Notes: generated from the sequence alone by a model not told the origin. DNA of 64,000 bases from Rugamonas brunnea (GCF_014042345.1 NZ_JACEZT010000001.1:434001-498000), one strand, 5' to 3'; shown: positions 15,810 through 29,169, numbered from the stretch's first letter. Numbers and translations: made by a program.

Positions 15810-16919
15810 TCAGTCGCCCAGGCAGATGCCCAGGTCGCGCGCGGTGCGCACCGTGTCGCCGTCGAGCGGCACGCCCTTCATGCGGCCAGCCACCTTGGCC
15901 AGCGCCACATATTCCATGTTGGGATAAGCGAGCGACACCATCACGCCGGACTGCCCCGCGTCGAGCGCGCGCACGGCGGCCGCGCCGAAACGCAGCGCCG
16001 CCAGCCGGTCGAACGCGCTGGGGCTGCCGCCACGCAGCAAATGTCCGAGCACGACGGCGCGCGCATCCTTGCCGGTGCGCGCCTGCAGTTCGCGCGCCAC
16101 GTGTTCGCCCGCGCCGCCCAAACGCTCCGCGTGCCCCGCCACGGCGGGCGCCAGTACGTCCCGCGCGCCGCCGGCCGCCTGCGCGCCCTCAGCGACGACC
16201 ACGATCGAATAACTGTGGCCGGCCCGTTCGCGCGCCGTGATGGCTTCGGCCACCCGCTCCAGGTCGTACGGTATCTCGGGCAGCAGGATGGCGTGGGCGC
16301 CGCCGGCGATGCCCGTATGCAGCGCGATCCAGCCCGCGTAACGCCCCATCACCTCCACCACCATTACGCGCTGGTGGCTTTCGGCCGTGCTGTGCAGCCG
16401 GTCCACGCATTCCGTGGCGAAGGCGACGGCGGTGTCGAAGCCGAACGTGGTGGTGGTCTGGTCCAGGTCATTGTCGATGGTCTTGGGCACGCCCACCACG
16501 CGCAAGCCCTTGCGCGCCAGCGCATCGGCGATGGTGAGCGAGCCGTCGCCGCCCACGGCCACCAGCGCGTCGATGCCCTCGCGCGCGAACCAGGCCAGCA
16601 GCTCGTCGCTGCGGTCCACTTCGCGCACCGAACCGTCGGGCTGCGCGGTGGGGAAACTCAAGGGATTGCCACGGTTGGTGGTGCCCAGCATGGTGCCGCC
16701 CAGGTGGGCGATGCCGCGCACATGCTCGGCCGTCAGGCGCAGCACGCCGCCGTTGGGATAGCGCTCCGGGCACAAGACGCCGTTGTAGCCATCGCGGATG
16801 CCCACGCATTCCCAGCCCCGCTCCAGCGCCGCCAGCACCGTGGCGCGGATCACGGCGTTCAGGCCGGGCGCGTCGCCGCCGCCCGTGTTGATGGCGATGC
16901 GGCGTATCGGTGATGGCAT
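15810..16919 (-). CDS. 6-phosphofructokinase, mixed-signature (group III-like)
   Basis: The 369-residue enzyme has the phosphofructokinase core: NTGGGDAPGLNAVIR, VGGDGSLTIA (123-127), VPKTIDNDLD with catalytic Asp149, and EVMGRYAGW. ATP-type enzymes carry Gly at the GGDGS site, and pyrophosphate-type enzymes carry Asp there plus Lys in PKTIDND. This one combines Gly126 with Lys146. That mix is known from actinobacterial ATP-dependent enzymes such as that of Streptomyces coelicolor, so ATP use is likely. It phosphorylates fructose 6-phosphate, the committing step of glycolysis. AGGAGA precedes the ATG. Many relatives rely on the Entner-Doudoroff route, so the presence of this gene is informative. 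Confidence 0.88.
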   Translation of the reverse strand: MPSPIRRIAINTGGGDAPGLNAVIRATVLAALERGWECVGIRDGYNGVLCPERYPNGGVLRLTAEHVRGIAHLGGTMLGTTNRGNPLSFPTAQPDGSVREVDRSDELLAWFAREGIDALVAVGGDGSLTIADALARKGLRVVGVPKTIDNDLDQTTTTFGFDTAVAFATECVDRLHSTAESHQRVMVVEVMGRYAGWIALHTGIAGGAHAILLPEIPYDLERVAEAITARERAGHSYSIVVVAEGAQAAGGARDVLAPAVAGHAERLGGAGEHVARELQARTGKDARAVVLGHLLRGGSPSAFDRLAALRFGAAAVRALDAGQSGVMVSLAYPNMEYVALAKVAGRMKGVPLDGDTVRTARDLGICLGD

Positions 16920-17014
16920 GGTGTTCTCCTGCTGGCGGTGGAAAGGCGCGCCCACGGCGGACGCGGATGTCTGGCAGTATCCGCGCCGGTCCGCGCCGCG
17001 TCAACCACGCCGCC

Positions 17015-19399
17015 TCAGAACAAGGTTTGCTGGCGGCTGGTCAGCGCGCTGAAGTCGTCGTCGAGGAAAGGCAGGATGGCATCGGCCACCGGTTCCAGCT
17101 GGCGCGCCAGGTAGTGCTCGTAATCGATGGCGGCGCGCCGCGCTTCCAGCGGTTCGGGCCCGGCCACCGTCATCACGTAACGGATCCAGCCGCCGCGCTG
17201 GTATTGCAGCGGGCGGCCGTGCTGGCGGTTGTAGTCGTCGGCGCTGCGGGCGGCCCGCACATGGGGCGGCACGTTGCGCTCGTAGTCCTCCAGCGGGCGG
17301 CGCAAGCGCTTGCGGTACACCAGCAGGTGGTCATACTCGCCGCTGACGGTGCGGCGCGCATAGTCGCGCACGTAGTCGCGGTAGGGCTGGCCCTTGAAGA
17401 TACGCTCGTACAGGCCCTGCTGGAATTGCTGCGCCAGCGGCGTCCAGTCCGTGCGCACCGTCTCCAGGCCCTTGTAGATCATACGGTCTTCGCCGCCGGC
17501 GCCCGTCACCAGGCCCGCATAGCGCTTCTTGCTGCCCAGGTCGGAACCACGGATGGTGGGCATGAGGAAGCGCCGGTAATGGGTTTCGTACTGCAGCTCC
17601 AGCGCGCTGGTCAGGCCGAATGCTTCGCGCAAGTGCGCGGCCCACCACTGGTTGACGTGGCCAACGAGGGCGCGCCCGATCTCGCCCGCGCGCGCGTCGT
17701 CGTGCGCCCTGCCCAGCCAGACGAAGGTGGAATCCGTGTCGCCGTAGATGACCTGGTAGCCCTGCGCCTCGATCAGTTCGCGCGTGCGGTGCATGATCTC
17801 CTGGCCGCGCAAGGTGATCGACGAGGCCAGGCGCGGATCGAAAAAGCGGCAGCCGCTGGAACCGAGCACGCCGTAGAAGGCGTTCATGATGATCTTGAGC
17901 GCCTGCGACAAGGGCTTGTTGTGCTCGCGCTTGGCCGCCTCCCTGCCCTGCCAGATCTGGCTGACGATGGCGGGCAGGCAGTGGCGCTCGCGCGAGAAAC
18001 GGGCGCCGCGGAATCCGGGCACGGTGTCGGCCTCCCGCGTCGCGCGCAAGCCCTCCACCAGACCCACCGGATCAATCAGGAAGGTGCGGATGATGGACGG
18101 GTACAGGCTTTTGTAGTCGAGCACCAGCACGGAATCGTACAAGCCGGAGCGCGAATCCATGACGTAGCCACCGGGGCTGTTCTCGCCCACCACGTCGCCC
18201 AGGTTGGGCGCCACATAGCCCTGGCGGTGCATCATGGGCAGGTACAGGTGCTCGAAGGCGGCCACGGAGCCGCCGCTGCGGTCGGCCGCCAGCCCCGTCA
18301 CGCTGGCCCGCTCCAGCAGGAAGGTGAGCAGCTCGGTGTGGGCGAAGATGCGCGTGACCAGTTCGCAGTCATGCAGGTTGTAGCGGGCCAGCGCCGGCTT
18401 GTCCTCGGCGAAGCGGCGCTCGATCTCCGCCATGCGCTGGTAGGGACTGTCGATATCCTTGCCCTCGCCGAGCAGCGTCTGCGCCACGTATTCGAGGCTG
18501 AAGGACGGGAAACTCCAGGTGGCCGACTTGAGCGCTTCGATGCCGTCGATGATGAGGCGCCCGGCCGCCGCCGCGAAATAATGCTGCTGCCCGCCGCCAT
18601 GCTCGCGCCACTCCATGGCGCTGCCGTCGCGTCCCAGCAGCAACGGCACTTGCAGGCGCTCGGCGTGCTCGCGCAGCACGCGCAAGTCGAACTGCACCAG
18701 GTTCCAGCCGATGATGGCATCCGGATCATGCGTGGCCACCCAGTGGTTCAGGCGTTCCAGCATCTGGGCGCGGCTGTCGCAGTAGTCGAGCGCGAACGCA
18801 GGCAAATGCGCAGGCACCGTATTGTCGCCATTCGGTGGTCCCAGCATGTAGACCTGGCGCTGGCCGCAGCCTTCCAGCGCGATCGAATACAGGTCGCCGC
18901 GCGAGGTCGTTTCGATGTCGAGCGACACCATGCGCAGCGCGGGACGGTAGCCGGGCGCCGGCTTCAATACGCAGTCCAGCAGCGGGCCGGTGGCGTCGGG
19001 CCCCGGCTGGCCGCTGAACGCCACCGGCGCCGTGATGAAGCGCTCCATCAGATAGCGCTCCGGCGGGCGGATATCGGCCTCATACACGTCCACGCCGTGC
19101 GCGCGCAGCCGCTTTTCCACCTTGAGCAACTGGCGATACTGGCGGCAGTAAAGGCCCAGCACGGGACGGCTGTGGAAATCGGTCAGCGACAGTTCGCGCA
19201 GTTCGCAACCGCGTTCGGCCTGCAGCAGCAGTTCGGCCTGGGCACGCTGTTCGGCCGGCACGAACGCCACCGCACGCTGCACGGGCAGGCGCAACCGGCG
19301 CGGGCCACCGTCGGTCGCCAGCCAGAATTCGACCTCGGTCCCGGCCGCCGTATCGCGCCAGTGCCGGGTCAACACAAACCCCTGCTCTTCTTGCACCAC
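17015..19399 (-). CDS. polB: DNA polymerase II (family B)
   Basis: This ~794-residue family B polymerase aligns well by eye with Escherichia coli Pol II. It has [11 protein letters not shown] at the start, [18 protein letters not shown], and exonuclease motif SLDIETT. Polymerase motif A is [13 protein letters not shown], motif B is [16 protein letters not shown] and motif C is [10 protein letters not shown]. The last residues QQTLF form a sliding-clamp binding motif. Pol II bypasses lesions and restarts forks. I favour the GTG at 19399 (AAGGG seven bases upstream, and an N-terminus of family length) over the ATG at 19441. I found no complete LexA box in front, unlike the SOS-controlled E. coli gene. 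Confidence 0.93.
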   Translation of the reverse strand: MVQEEQGFVLTRHWRDTAAGTEVEFWLATDGGPRRLRLPVQRAVAFVPAEQRAQAELLLQAERGCELRELSLTDFHSRPVLGLYCRQYRQLLKVEKRLRAHGVDVYEADIRPPERYLMERFITAPVAFSGQPGPDATGPLLDCVLKPAPGYRPALRMVSLDIETTSRGDLYSIALEGCGQRQVYMLGPPNGDNTVPAHLPAFALDYCDSRAQMLERLNHWVATHDPDAIIGWNLVQFDLRVLREHAERLQVPLLLGRDGSAMEWREHGGGQQHYFAAAAGRLIIDGIEALKSATWSFPSFSLEYVAQTLLGEGKDIDSPYQRMAEIERRFAEDKPALARYNLHDCELVTRIFAHTELLTFLLERASVTGLAADRSGGSVAAFEHLYLPMMHRQGYVAPNLGDVVGENSPGGYVMDSRSGLYDSVLVLDYKSLYPSIIRTFLIDPVGLVEGLRATREADTVPGFRGARFSRERHCLPAIVSQIWQGREAAKREHNKPLSQALKIIMNAFYGVLGSSGCRFFDPRLASSITLRGQEIMHRTRELIEAQGYQVIYGDTDSTFVWLGRAHDDARAGEIGRALVGHVNQWWAAHLREAFGLTSALELQYETHYRRFLMPTIRGSDLGSKKRYAGLVTGAGGEDRMIYKGLETVRTDWTPLAQQFQQGLYERIFKGQPYRDYVRDYARRTVSGEYDHLLVYRKRLRRPLEDYERNVPPHVRAARSADDYNRQHGRPLQYQRGGWIRYVMTVAGPEPLEARRAAIDYEHYLARQLEPVADAILPFLDDDFSALTSRQQTLF

Positions 19400-19480
19400 C
19401 TGCCTACCCTTTTCCAGACTCAGAACACCGCCGCGCGGCATCCTACACTGTACCAGCCCGGCGGCAAAGGATTCTTCCCG

Positions 19481-20623
19481 CTAGGCGGCGCGGGCGATCA
19501 TCTGGTCCAGCGATTTCTGGTACAGGCCGGCCACCAGGTTGGCCTGGGTGACCATGCCGCGCAGCCGGTTGGCCGTATCGACCACGGGCAGGTGGTGGTG
19601 GCCGTAACTGGCGAACATGGGCACCAGTTCAGAAATCGGCTGCAGCAGGTGGGCCGTCTTGACTTCGCCGCTCATGATGTCGCGCACCAGCACGCGCGGT
19701 CGCAGGCGCACCGTGCCCGGCAGCCCGGCGCTGACCTGGGCATGGGCATGGGCATGCGCATGGACCACGAAATCCGTCTGGGTGACGATGCCGATCACGC
19801 GCTGCTCGTCGTCGATGACAGGCAGCGCCTTGATCTGGTGTTCGCGCAGCAGGTTCCAGGCCGCGTCGGCCGTCGTCTCCGGACGCACCGTGCGCGCCGC
19901 GGTCGTCATCACGTCGGCACAGAACAGGTTCTCCATGTGGCGGCGGTAGGCGCGGATCTCCACTTCGTTGAACAGCGTCTGCAAGTCCTCGGCTTCCACA
20001 TCGAGCATTTCGCCATGCTGGGCCAGGGCTTCCTCCAGGTCGGCCCGGGTGAAGCCGGTGCGGCGTTCCGTCACCTGCGCCGCACCACTGGCGGCGCGGT
20101 GCGGATAGCGGTGGCCCGTCAGGCGGTGATACACGAGGGCGCTGGCCAGCAGGGCCACAGAATTGAGGCCGACCGGCGCCAGCACGAAGCCGTACCCCAG
20201 GCCGTGGACGGTGGTGCCGCCCAGCACGGCCGTGAGCGCGACGGCGCCCGATGGCGGATGCACGCAGCGCAGGTAGAACATGGCGGCGATGGCCAGCGGC
20301 ACGGCCATCGTGGCCGCCACCATGGAATCGCCGACCGCGCGCACGCAGGCCACGCCCACCAGGGCCGAGACCAGGTTGCCGCCGATGATGGACCAGGGCT
20401 GGGACAGCGGGCTGGCCGGCACCGCGAACAGCAGCACGGCCGACGCGCCCATGGGCGCCAGCAGCAAGGGCAGGCTGCTGTTGGCGCCCACGGCCAGCCG
20501 GGTCAGGCCAGCCGTCAGGGCGATGCCGATCAGCGCGCCGAGGCAGCTGCGCAGCCTTTCCTTGTTGTTGAGGTGGATGGCGGCGGGGGTGAGACTGAAC
20601 AACCAATTTCGAACCGGAGACAC
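19481..20623 (-). CDS. HPP-family membrane protein with two CBS domains
   Basis: This ~380-residue protein has an N-terminal HPP domain with about four transmembrane segments, including the name-giving VHPPSGAVALTAVLGGT. The C-terminal pair of CBS domains spans roughly residues 230-375 (DVMTTAARTVRPETTADAAWNLL, then VRDIMSGEVKTAHLLQPISE). CBS pairs bind adenosine nucleotides and gate the attached domain. Some HPP proteins transport nitrite, and the substrate here is unknown. A GTG at 20623 has AAAGG seven bases upstream and is my start. A TTG at 20653 would add ten residues. A histidine/alanine repeat (HAHAHAHAQ) lies between the CBS motifs. Confidence 0.85.
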   Translation of the reverse strand: MSPVRNWLFSLTPAAIHLNNKERLRSCLGALIGIALTAGLTRLAVGANSSLPLLLAPMGASAVLLFAVPASPLSQPWSIIGGNLVSALVGVACVRAVGDSMVAATMAVPLAIAAMFYLRCVHPPSGAVALTAVLGGTTVHGLGYGFVLAPVGLNSVALLASALVYHRLTGHRYPHRAASGAAQVTERRTGFTRADLEEALAQHGEMLDVEAEDLQTLFNEVEIRAYRRHMENLFCADVMTTAARTVRPETTADAAWNLLREHQIKALPVIDDEQRVIGIVTQTDFVVHAHAHAHAQVSAGLPGTVRLRPRVLVRDIMSGEVKTAHLLQPISELVPMFASYGHHHLPVVDTANRLRGMVTQANLVAGLYQKSLDQMIARAA

Positions 20624-20721
20624 GGCAAAACCTTTATGCGAACGGACTATCAACAGCGATGGCGGGCAGGCGCCATCGCGCGAACGGAGGGGGAAACTTG
20701 CGCGGCGGAGCTAGCCGGCGT

Positions 20722-21891
20722 TCAGGCAAGGCGGCGGTATCCGCCCGTGACGCCTTCACGCGAAAACACCCATTGCCACAACTGGATGTCGCGCGCCCGG
20801 AACGCGCCGGCGCACGACAGCAGGTAGTAACGCCACATGCGATAGAAGCGCTCGCCCAGCTGGGCCGAGAAGCGCGGCCAGGCCGCCTCGAAATTGCGGC
20901 ACCAGGCCATCAGCGTCTTGTCGTAATCGGCGCCGAAGTTATGCAAGTCCTCGGCCACGAACAGGCCGTCCACGGCGTCGCCGATCTGCCCGATGGAGGG
21001 CAAGGCGCCGTTGGGGAAGATGTATTTGTCGATCCACGGATCGGGCACCGACGCGCGCACGTTCTTGCCGATGGTGTGGAGCAGGAACAGGCCATCGGCC
21101 TTGAGGCAGCGGTGGGCCACTTCCATGTAGGTGCGGTGGTTCTTGTGGCCGACGTGCTCGAACATGCCGACGCTGACGATGCGGTCGAAACGCTCATCGA
21201 CCTCGCGGTAATCCTGCAGCCGGTATTCGATGGGCAAGCCCTGGCTGTGCTCCCTGCCCCACTGGGCCTGTTCGCGCGAGATGGTCACGCCCACGCAGCT
21301 GACCTGGTAATACTCGGCCGCGAAGCGCATGAAGCTGCCCCAGCCGCAGCCGATGTCGAGCACCCGCATGCCGGGCCGCAGGTCGAGCTTGCGGCAGATG
21401 AGGTCGAGCTTGTCCTCCTGCGCCGCCGTCAGGGTCTTGGCGCCTTTCCAGTAGCCGCAGGTATAGGTCATGCGCGGATCGAGCATGGCCGCGTAGAACT
21501 CGTTGCCGAGGTCGTAGTGGACCTTGCCGACTTGCCAGGCGCGCCGCCGCGTCTGCAGATTGAGCCATTTCGCGCTCAGGGCGTGCGCCAGCAGGCGCAC
21601 CGGTTTGACCTGCTGGTCCAGCCGCGCGCGCAGCAGGCGGCAAAAAAATTCGTCCAGCCGCTCCGCCTCCCACGCGCCATCCATGTAGGCTTCCCCCAAC
21701 CCGACGTTGCCCTGGTCGAATACGCGCTCCAGCACGCCATTCTGGCGCAGCTGGATATCCCACGGGGCATTGCCATTGATCGCGATACCGGCCGTGGCCA
21801 GCAGGCTGGCGGCGGTGTCATACAAGCGGGAGTTGGAGAAGACGGAAGCGGGACTGGATGAACGGAGTGCGGAGGACGAAATCTGATTCAT
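20722..21891 (-). CDS. cfa: Cyclopropane-fatty-acyl-phospholipid synthase
   Basis: The 389-residue enzyme transfers a methylene group from S-adenosylmethionine to double bonds of membrane phospholipid acyl chains, usually in stationary phase or under acid stress. Visible marks are HYDLGNEFYAAMLDPRMTYTCGYW, the SAM-binding loop LDIGCGWGSFMRFAA, GVTISREQ and SVGMFEHVGHKNH with the catalytic-site Glu/His. Length matches the family. It is encoded 69 bases upstream of the HPP protein on the same strand and may share its transcript. Confidence 0.95.
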   Translation of the reverse strand: MNQISSSALRSSSPASVFSNSRLYDTAASLLATAGIAINGNAPWDIQLRQNGVLERVFDQGNVGLGEAYMDGAWEAERLDEFFCRLLRARLDQQVKPVRLLAHALSAKWLNLQTRRRAWQVGKVHYDLGNEFYAAMLDPRMTYTCGYWKGAKTLTAAQEDKLDLICRKLDLRPGMRVLDIGCGWGSFMRFAAEYYQVSCVGVTISREQAQWGREHSQGLPIEYRLQDYREVDERFDRIVSVGMFEHVGHKNHRTYMEVAHRCLKADGLFLLHTIGKNVRASVPDPWIDKYIFPNGALPSIGQIGDAVDGLFVAEDLHNFGADYDKTLMAWCRNFEAAWPRFSAQLGERFYRMWRYYLLSCAGAFRARDIQLWQWVFSREGVTGGYRRLA

Positions 21892-22140
21892 AAGCCTGGT
21901 ATGTGGACGGGCACGGCCCCGTGCTGGCGGCCGGCCCTGCGGTACATCGACGAGCGGGCAAATGGGGGCCCGTCCGGCAATGTTCGGTTACGTCCTGATA
22001 CGGTGAAGCCGGTCAGAACAGGAGCAAACAGTGTCGCACCTGACCGGTTTCTTGACTAATGAAAAATTCTGGCATTTCGTATCAAAAAAATGTGTTTGAA
22101 ATTGCCGGGGGTGCGCCCGCCTTGCGCGGGCGATGTGGGA

Positions 22141-23055
22141 TCAGGCGTCGTCCAGCGTGTCGCCGGACGGCATGGCCGGGCGCGGACCGACCGTAGGGTG
22201 CAGGCTGGAGCGGTCGGTGCAGGCCACCACGGCCCGCATGGCATCGCGCACCCGGTCCAGGGTGGCGCTGTCGCGCTGGCTCGCGTACACCACGTAGGCC
22301 GAGTGGGAAAACTCGGGCGTGTCCTTGACGCGGCGCAAACGGCCATCCGCGATGAACTGCTGCGCCATGCTGGCCCGGAAATAGCCGGCGCCACCAACGC
22401 TGAGCAGATAGGTCATGGCCAAGGGGCCCAGCGAGATCGACATGGGCGGCATGCCCAGCTCCGGGTGGGCAGCCTCGTGGTTGATGGAAAACTGCGGCCC
22501 CCAGTCCACGTAGATGTAGCGTTCGGGATCGACCTTGCCATCCGGTTCCGTGGTGACCATGATCAGCTTTTCTTCGAGCAGCAGTTCCGACACCAGGCCG
22601 GCGCGGGGACGCGGGTTGTACAGCACGGCGATGTCGAGCGAGCCATCCTGGACCCGGTCCAGCAGGCGGCCGGCCATGGCCACCTCGGAACGGATCGACA
22701 CCTCGGGATGGCTGCGGTTCATCCACACCAGCCAGTCGGCCAGGAAGGGATGCCACAAGCTCAGTTCCGTGCCCACGCTCACGCCCACTTCCCTGCCGGC
22801 CGGCAAGGCGATCTGGCGCCGGGCCCGTTCCCACACCTGCACCAGCGCATGGGCATGGCTCATGAATTGCTCGCCGGCCGCCGTCAACCTGGCGCCGGCC
22901 TTGTTGCGCACGAACAGGCGCTGCCCCAGATGCTCTTCGAGTGTGCGGATGCGGGCGCTGACGGCCGTTTGGGTGAGATGCATGCGCTGCGCCGTCAGGA
23001 TGAAACTGCCGTTGGCGGCCACTTGCAGGAAGGTTCGTGCCAGGTTGATGTCCAT
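22141..23055 (-). CDS. LysR-family transcriptional regulator
   Basis: The 304-residue regulator has an N-terminal helix-turn-helix (LARTFLQVAANGSFILTAQRM, then VSARIRTLEEHLGQRLF) and an effector domain starting near residue 90. I start at MDIN (23055). A GTG two codons earlier is also in frame. No divergent partner is present: upstream lie tRNA-Arg and tRNA-Pro, downstream the cfa gene on the same strand 250 bases away. The regulated target is unknown. Confidence 0.88.
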   Translation of the reverse strand: MDINLARTFLQVAANGSFILTAQRMHLTQTAVSARIRTLEEHLGQRLFVRNKAGARLTAAGEQFMSHAHALVQVWERARRQIALPAGREVGVSVGTELSLWHPFLADWLVWMNRSHPEVSIRSEVAMAGRLLDRVQDGSLDIAVLYNPRPRAGLVSELLLEEKLIMVTTEPDGKVDPERYIYVDWGPQFSINHEAAHPELGMPPMSISLGPLAMTYLLSVGGAGYFRASMAQQFIADGRLRRVKDTPEFSHSAYVVYASQRDSATLDRVRDAMRAVVACTDRSSLHPTVGPRPAMPSGDTLDDA

Positions 23056-23152
23056 GGGCACTATAGTAATACAAGAAATACTTGTTTGTCCCGGGTAACG
23101 ACGAGCGGGTGCGGACCGATGGGGCTGCCAGTGGCTGCGCTGCGGGTGGGGA

Positions 23153-23229
<77 letters not shown>

Positions 23230-23306
23230 CGCGATGCGGGGTGCGCATGCGACGGCATGCGGAAATGAAAAACGGGCTGTCATTGACAACCCGTCTTATA
23301 CGTTCT

Positions 23307-23383
23307 TGGTCGGAGTACAAGGATTCGAACCTTGGACCCCCTGGTCCCAAACCAGGTGCGCTACCGGGCTGCGCCACACTCCG
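23307..23383 (-). tRNA. tRNA-Pro (anticodon TGG)
   Basis: The 77-base cloverleaf has acceptor CGGAGTG/TACTCCG, anticodon stem CCTGG/CCAGG with loop TTTGGGA (anticodon TGG), T arm with GGTTCGAATCC, discriminator A and encoded CCA. It is first in a two-tRNA unit with tRNA-Arg. Confidence 0.95.
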
Positions 23384-24232
23384 ATGACGACATCATAACC
23401 GCCACCGCCTTTTTCGTCAATGTGTACGCCGATTTGTCCCGATGCTGGCGCCAGCGGGGAAAAAACTTGTTGATTCGTCAGCACCGGAGCGGCGGCCGCT
23501 CCCGCTTCTCATATCGGGCACGGCCAACGGTGGCCGCGCATATTCTGTTCAATAAATTGGCGGCGCTGTGCCCGCTATCCCATTTATTTTATTCAGTGCC
23601 TTATTCCTGGCGATAGAAATATATTTAGTTACATTTTTTCCGTTTAATAGCAGAATAACTAGCAATAAGAAATTCTTGCGCTGCCAGCCCGTCCACGAGA
23701 CGGTACGAATCTATATCTCCGGGCACCCACCGGAGTCGCAGCAGGGGACGAATGGGCACTACTGCCAGAGAACAGCCGTATCGCTTCTCTCAGTAATATC
23801 CAATGACCGCCCGTCGTCAACCAGGCGCACGCCATGCGCGCCTTGTTCAGCCGGCCATTCTCATGGCGCCGGCAGGGATCTCCTCCATCTCGGATGGTTT
23901 AAGCGACATCGTTGCTTTTGCTTCAGCAGTTACGCTGCGCTGGTTCGCCCCTGCCTTGGGGAAGCGGACGGAGCTGGCGGGAATGCGGTTGGCCGTCATA
24001 TTCCCACCAGGTCGGCGCACCGGCTAATTTATATTCACGTCGAATCAACGAATATAAATAATCGGCATGATCAGGATATTAATCCGCAGGCATAAAAATG
24101 ATACGGCCATGGCATTCGTCACGCAAAATCTGCATGATGAAGTTTATATCACAAAGCAAGACCAAGCATATTATCGGGTTGAATCACCGGAAGGACAGCG
24201 ATGCTGTTTAATAAGAAAGGATGGTGAAAATC
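23384..24232. other. 849-base gene-poor region with AT-rich patches beside tRNA genes
   Basis: The region has two clearly AT-rich patches (about 23600-23680 and 24025-24220) flanking GC-rich sequence of usual composition. Short frames exist but show no conserved motif, no clear start signal and no hydrophobic segment of interest. It sits just outside two tRNA genes, a common site for foreign DNA to enter and decay. I saw no integrase and no repeated tRNA 3' end. It should also contain the promoters for the tRNAs and for the secreted protein at 24233. Confidence 0.4.
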
Positions 24233-24664
24233 ATGAACAAGCTCATACTCGCCTCACTACTGAGTGTGGCATCCCTGGCCGCCTACAGCCAGACCGCCAA
24301 CCCGGGCGAAACCGTCACCGTGCCCGGCCACGCACTGCGCATCGACGCCCCCACCCATGTGCGCTATATGAACCAGGATGAATTCTATCCGTACAAAGCC
24401 ACCTACACGCTCGCCAACGGCCAGGAACTGACCCTGACCGCCCGGGGCAGCAAGATGTTTGCCGAGGTGGATGAACTGGGCAAGCACCAGATCGTGGCCA
24501 CCGGCGCCCATTCCTTCACGGCGCTGGACCAGCAGTTGCAGATGACGATCAACCTGGAACCCAACGATAATGTCACGGGCGAGCTGTTGATGGTGGTGCC
24601 GGAAAGCAGCATCTCCGATGGCACGGTGATCCCGGCCCGGACCGTGTCACTGGCCGTGCGCTGA
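24233..24664 (+). CDS. Small secreted protein of unknown function
   Basis: This 143-residue protein has a clear signal peptide (MNKLILASLLSVASLAAYSQ) and a mature part of ~123 residues with alternating beta-type segments (VTVPGHALRI, ATYTLANGQELTLTARGS, LQMTINLEPND). I do not recognise the family. AAGAAAGG lies 12 bases before this ATG and directly abuts an in-frame ATG at 24221, so the second start is better. It stands alone between the gene-poor region and glmM, which runs the other way. Confidence 0.65.
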   Translation: MNKLILASLLSVASLAAYSQTANPGETVTVPGHALRIDAPTHVRYMNQDEFYPYKATYTLANGQELTLTARGSKMFAEVDELGKHQIVATGAHSFTALDQQLQMTINLEPNDNVTGELLMVVPESSISDGTVIPARTVSLAVR

Positions 24665-24780
24665 TCACGCAGGACCAGGCGGGTTGACCGGTGCCGGCCA
24701 GCCCGCGTCGCCCGCGCACCTGCTCCCCTCCAGGCGCGTCGGGCAGGCCCGGCCTGCCGGCCGGGCCGCCCTCACCTTGC

Positions 24781-26130
<1,350 letters not shown>

Positions 26131-26157
26131 AGTGATTTTCTTTCCAATAGAGTTCGT

Positions 26158-26997
26158 TTATTGTGCCGCCTGCCACACCTTGAGGGCATCGACGGTCTCA
26201 GCCACATCATGCACGCGCACGATCAGCGCACCCTGCGCTACCGCAGCGAGCGCGCCCGCCAAGCTGCCGGCCAGGCGCTGCTCGACCGGCTTGCCCGTCA
26301 CGGCGCCTATCATGGACTTGCGCGACAGGCCGGCCAGCAAGGGCAAGCCGAGCTCTGCGATCAACTGGCCAGTGGCCTTGAGCAAGGCGTAATTATGCGC
26401 GACCGTCTTGCCAAAACCAAAACCCGGATCGATGCACAGCCGGCGCGGGTCGATGCCGGCCGCCGTCAGCGCGGCCACCCGCTCGCGCAGGAAGGCCGTC
26501 ACCTCGGCCACCACGTCGCCGTAGGCCGGTTGCTGCTGCATGGTGTCGGGTGTGCTCTGCATGTGCATGATACACAGCGCACAGTCACTGTCGCGCACGG
26601 CTTCGATGGCGCCCGGCGCACGGAAGCCGTTGATGTCGTTGATCATGTCCACGCCGGCGATGATGGCTTCGCGCATCACTTGCGGCTTGTAGGTGTCGAC
26701 CGAGATGGCCTTGCCGCAATCGCGCAGCGCATACAGCACCGGCATCACGCGCTGCAATTCCCGCTCCAGCGGCAGCGCCGGCGCGCCGGGACGGCTCGAT
26801 TCGCCGCCCACGTCGATAATGTCCACGCCCTGCCCTATCATCTGCTCGGCGTGCGAGACAGCGAATTCGAGCGACTGGTAGTGGCCGCCATCGGAGAAGG
26901 AATCGGGGGTGACGTTGAGGATGCCCATCACGCGCGGGCGGTAGCCCTCGCCCGCGAGGGGGAAATTGTAACGGCCGAACTGAAGTTGTTGTCGCAT
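26158..26997 (-). CDS. folP: Dihydropteroate synthase
   Basis: This 279-residue enzyme joins p-aminobenzoate to dihydropterin pyrophosphate in folate synthesis and is the sulfonamide target. Signatures are MGILNVTPDSFSDGG (first loop), DIIDVGGESSRPGA (second loop), and the C-terminal pterin/phosphate site GLSRKSMIG and VRVHDVAETVDAL. It lies 27 bases upstream of glmM and 88 bases downstream of ftsH, on the same strand. Confidence 0.96.
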   Translation of the reverse strand: MRQQLQFGRYNFPLAGEGYRPRVMGILNVTPDSFSDGGHYQSLEFAVSHAEQMIGQGVDIIDVGGESSRPGAPALPLERELQRVMPVLYALRDCGKAISVDTYKPQVMREAIIAGVDMINDINGFRAPGAIEAVRDSDCALCIMHMQSTPDTMQQQPAYGDVVAEVTAFLRERVAALTAAGIDPRRLCIDPGFGFGKTVAHNYALLKATGQLIAELGLPLLAGLSRKSMIGAVTGKPVEQRLAGSLAGALAAVAQGALIVRVHDVAETVDALKVWQAAQ

Positions 26998-27085
26998 TGA
27001 AACTGTTGTTGGTGAGCGCCGCAGCGCATAACGAAAAAGGGCGAGGATCGCTCCTCACCCTTTGCTGATGATCGGACTGAACGGA

Positions 27086-28966
<1,881 letters not shown>

Positions 28967-29169
28967 GAAAACTCCTTGGATGCGGGGCGCATCTTTTACC
29001 AATAGCAGAAACCCGATTTTACTCGCAATAAGCAGGCGGTGCCAGAAACCGTCCGGTGCGCGCGGCCTATAACACACCGCCGGCACAGGAAAGTTCCGGA
29101 TTTTGACGATTTCCCACCCCGGCTGCGGGCAAAAACCGTTTCTATCGACGGTTAAGTGCGGCCCTGCCC

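Noticed and set aside
19442..19480. Possible SOS box before polB
   Set aside because: Only one half-site (ACTGTA, around 19447) is present. The partner half at the required spacing is missing.
16910..20827. 1305-codon open frame on the plus strand across polB and the HPP gene
   Set aside because: It runs antisense to two genes with clear motifs and its translation is His/Gln/Arg-rich without any domain. It is an effect of high GC content.
22009..22047. Hairpin between cfa and the LysR gene (CCGGTCAG / CTGACCGG)
   Set aside because: The arms are only eight bases and the 23-base loop is long. Without a T-run next to either gene end it cannot be called a terminator, although a small RNA is conceivable.
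23568..24095. Open frames of up to 175 codons in the gap beside the tRNA genes
   Set aside because: They cross both AT-rich and GC-rich patches with no consistent codon pattern, and no start signal or family match is visible.
24067..24381. 104-codon frame overlapping the secreted protein at 24233
   Set aside because: The second half is an Arg/His/Pro shadow of the secreted protein, and the first half lacks a ribosome site.
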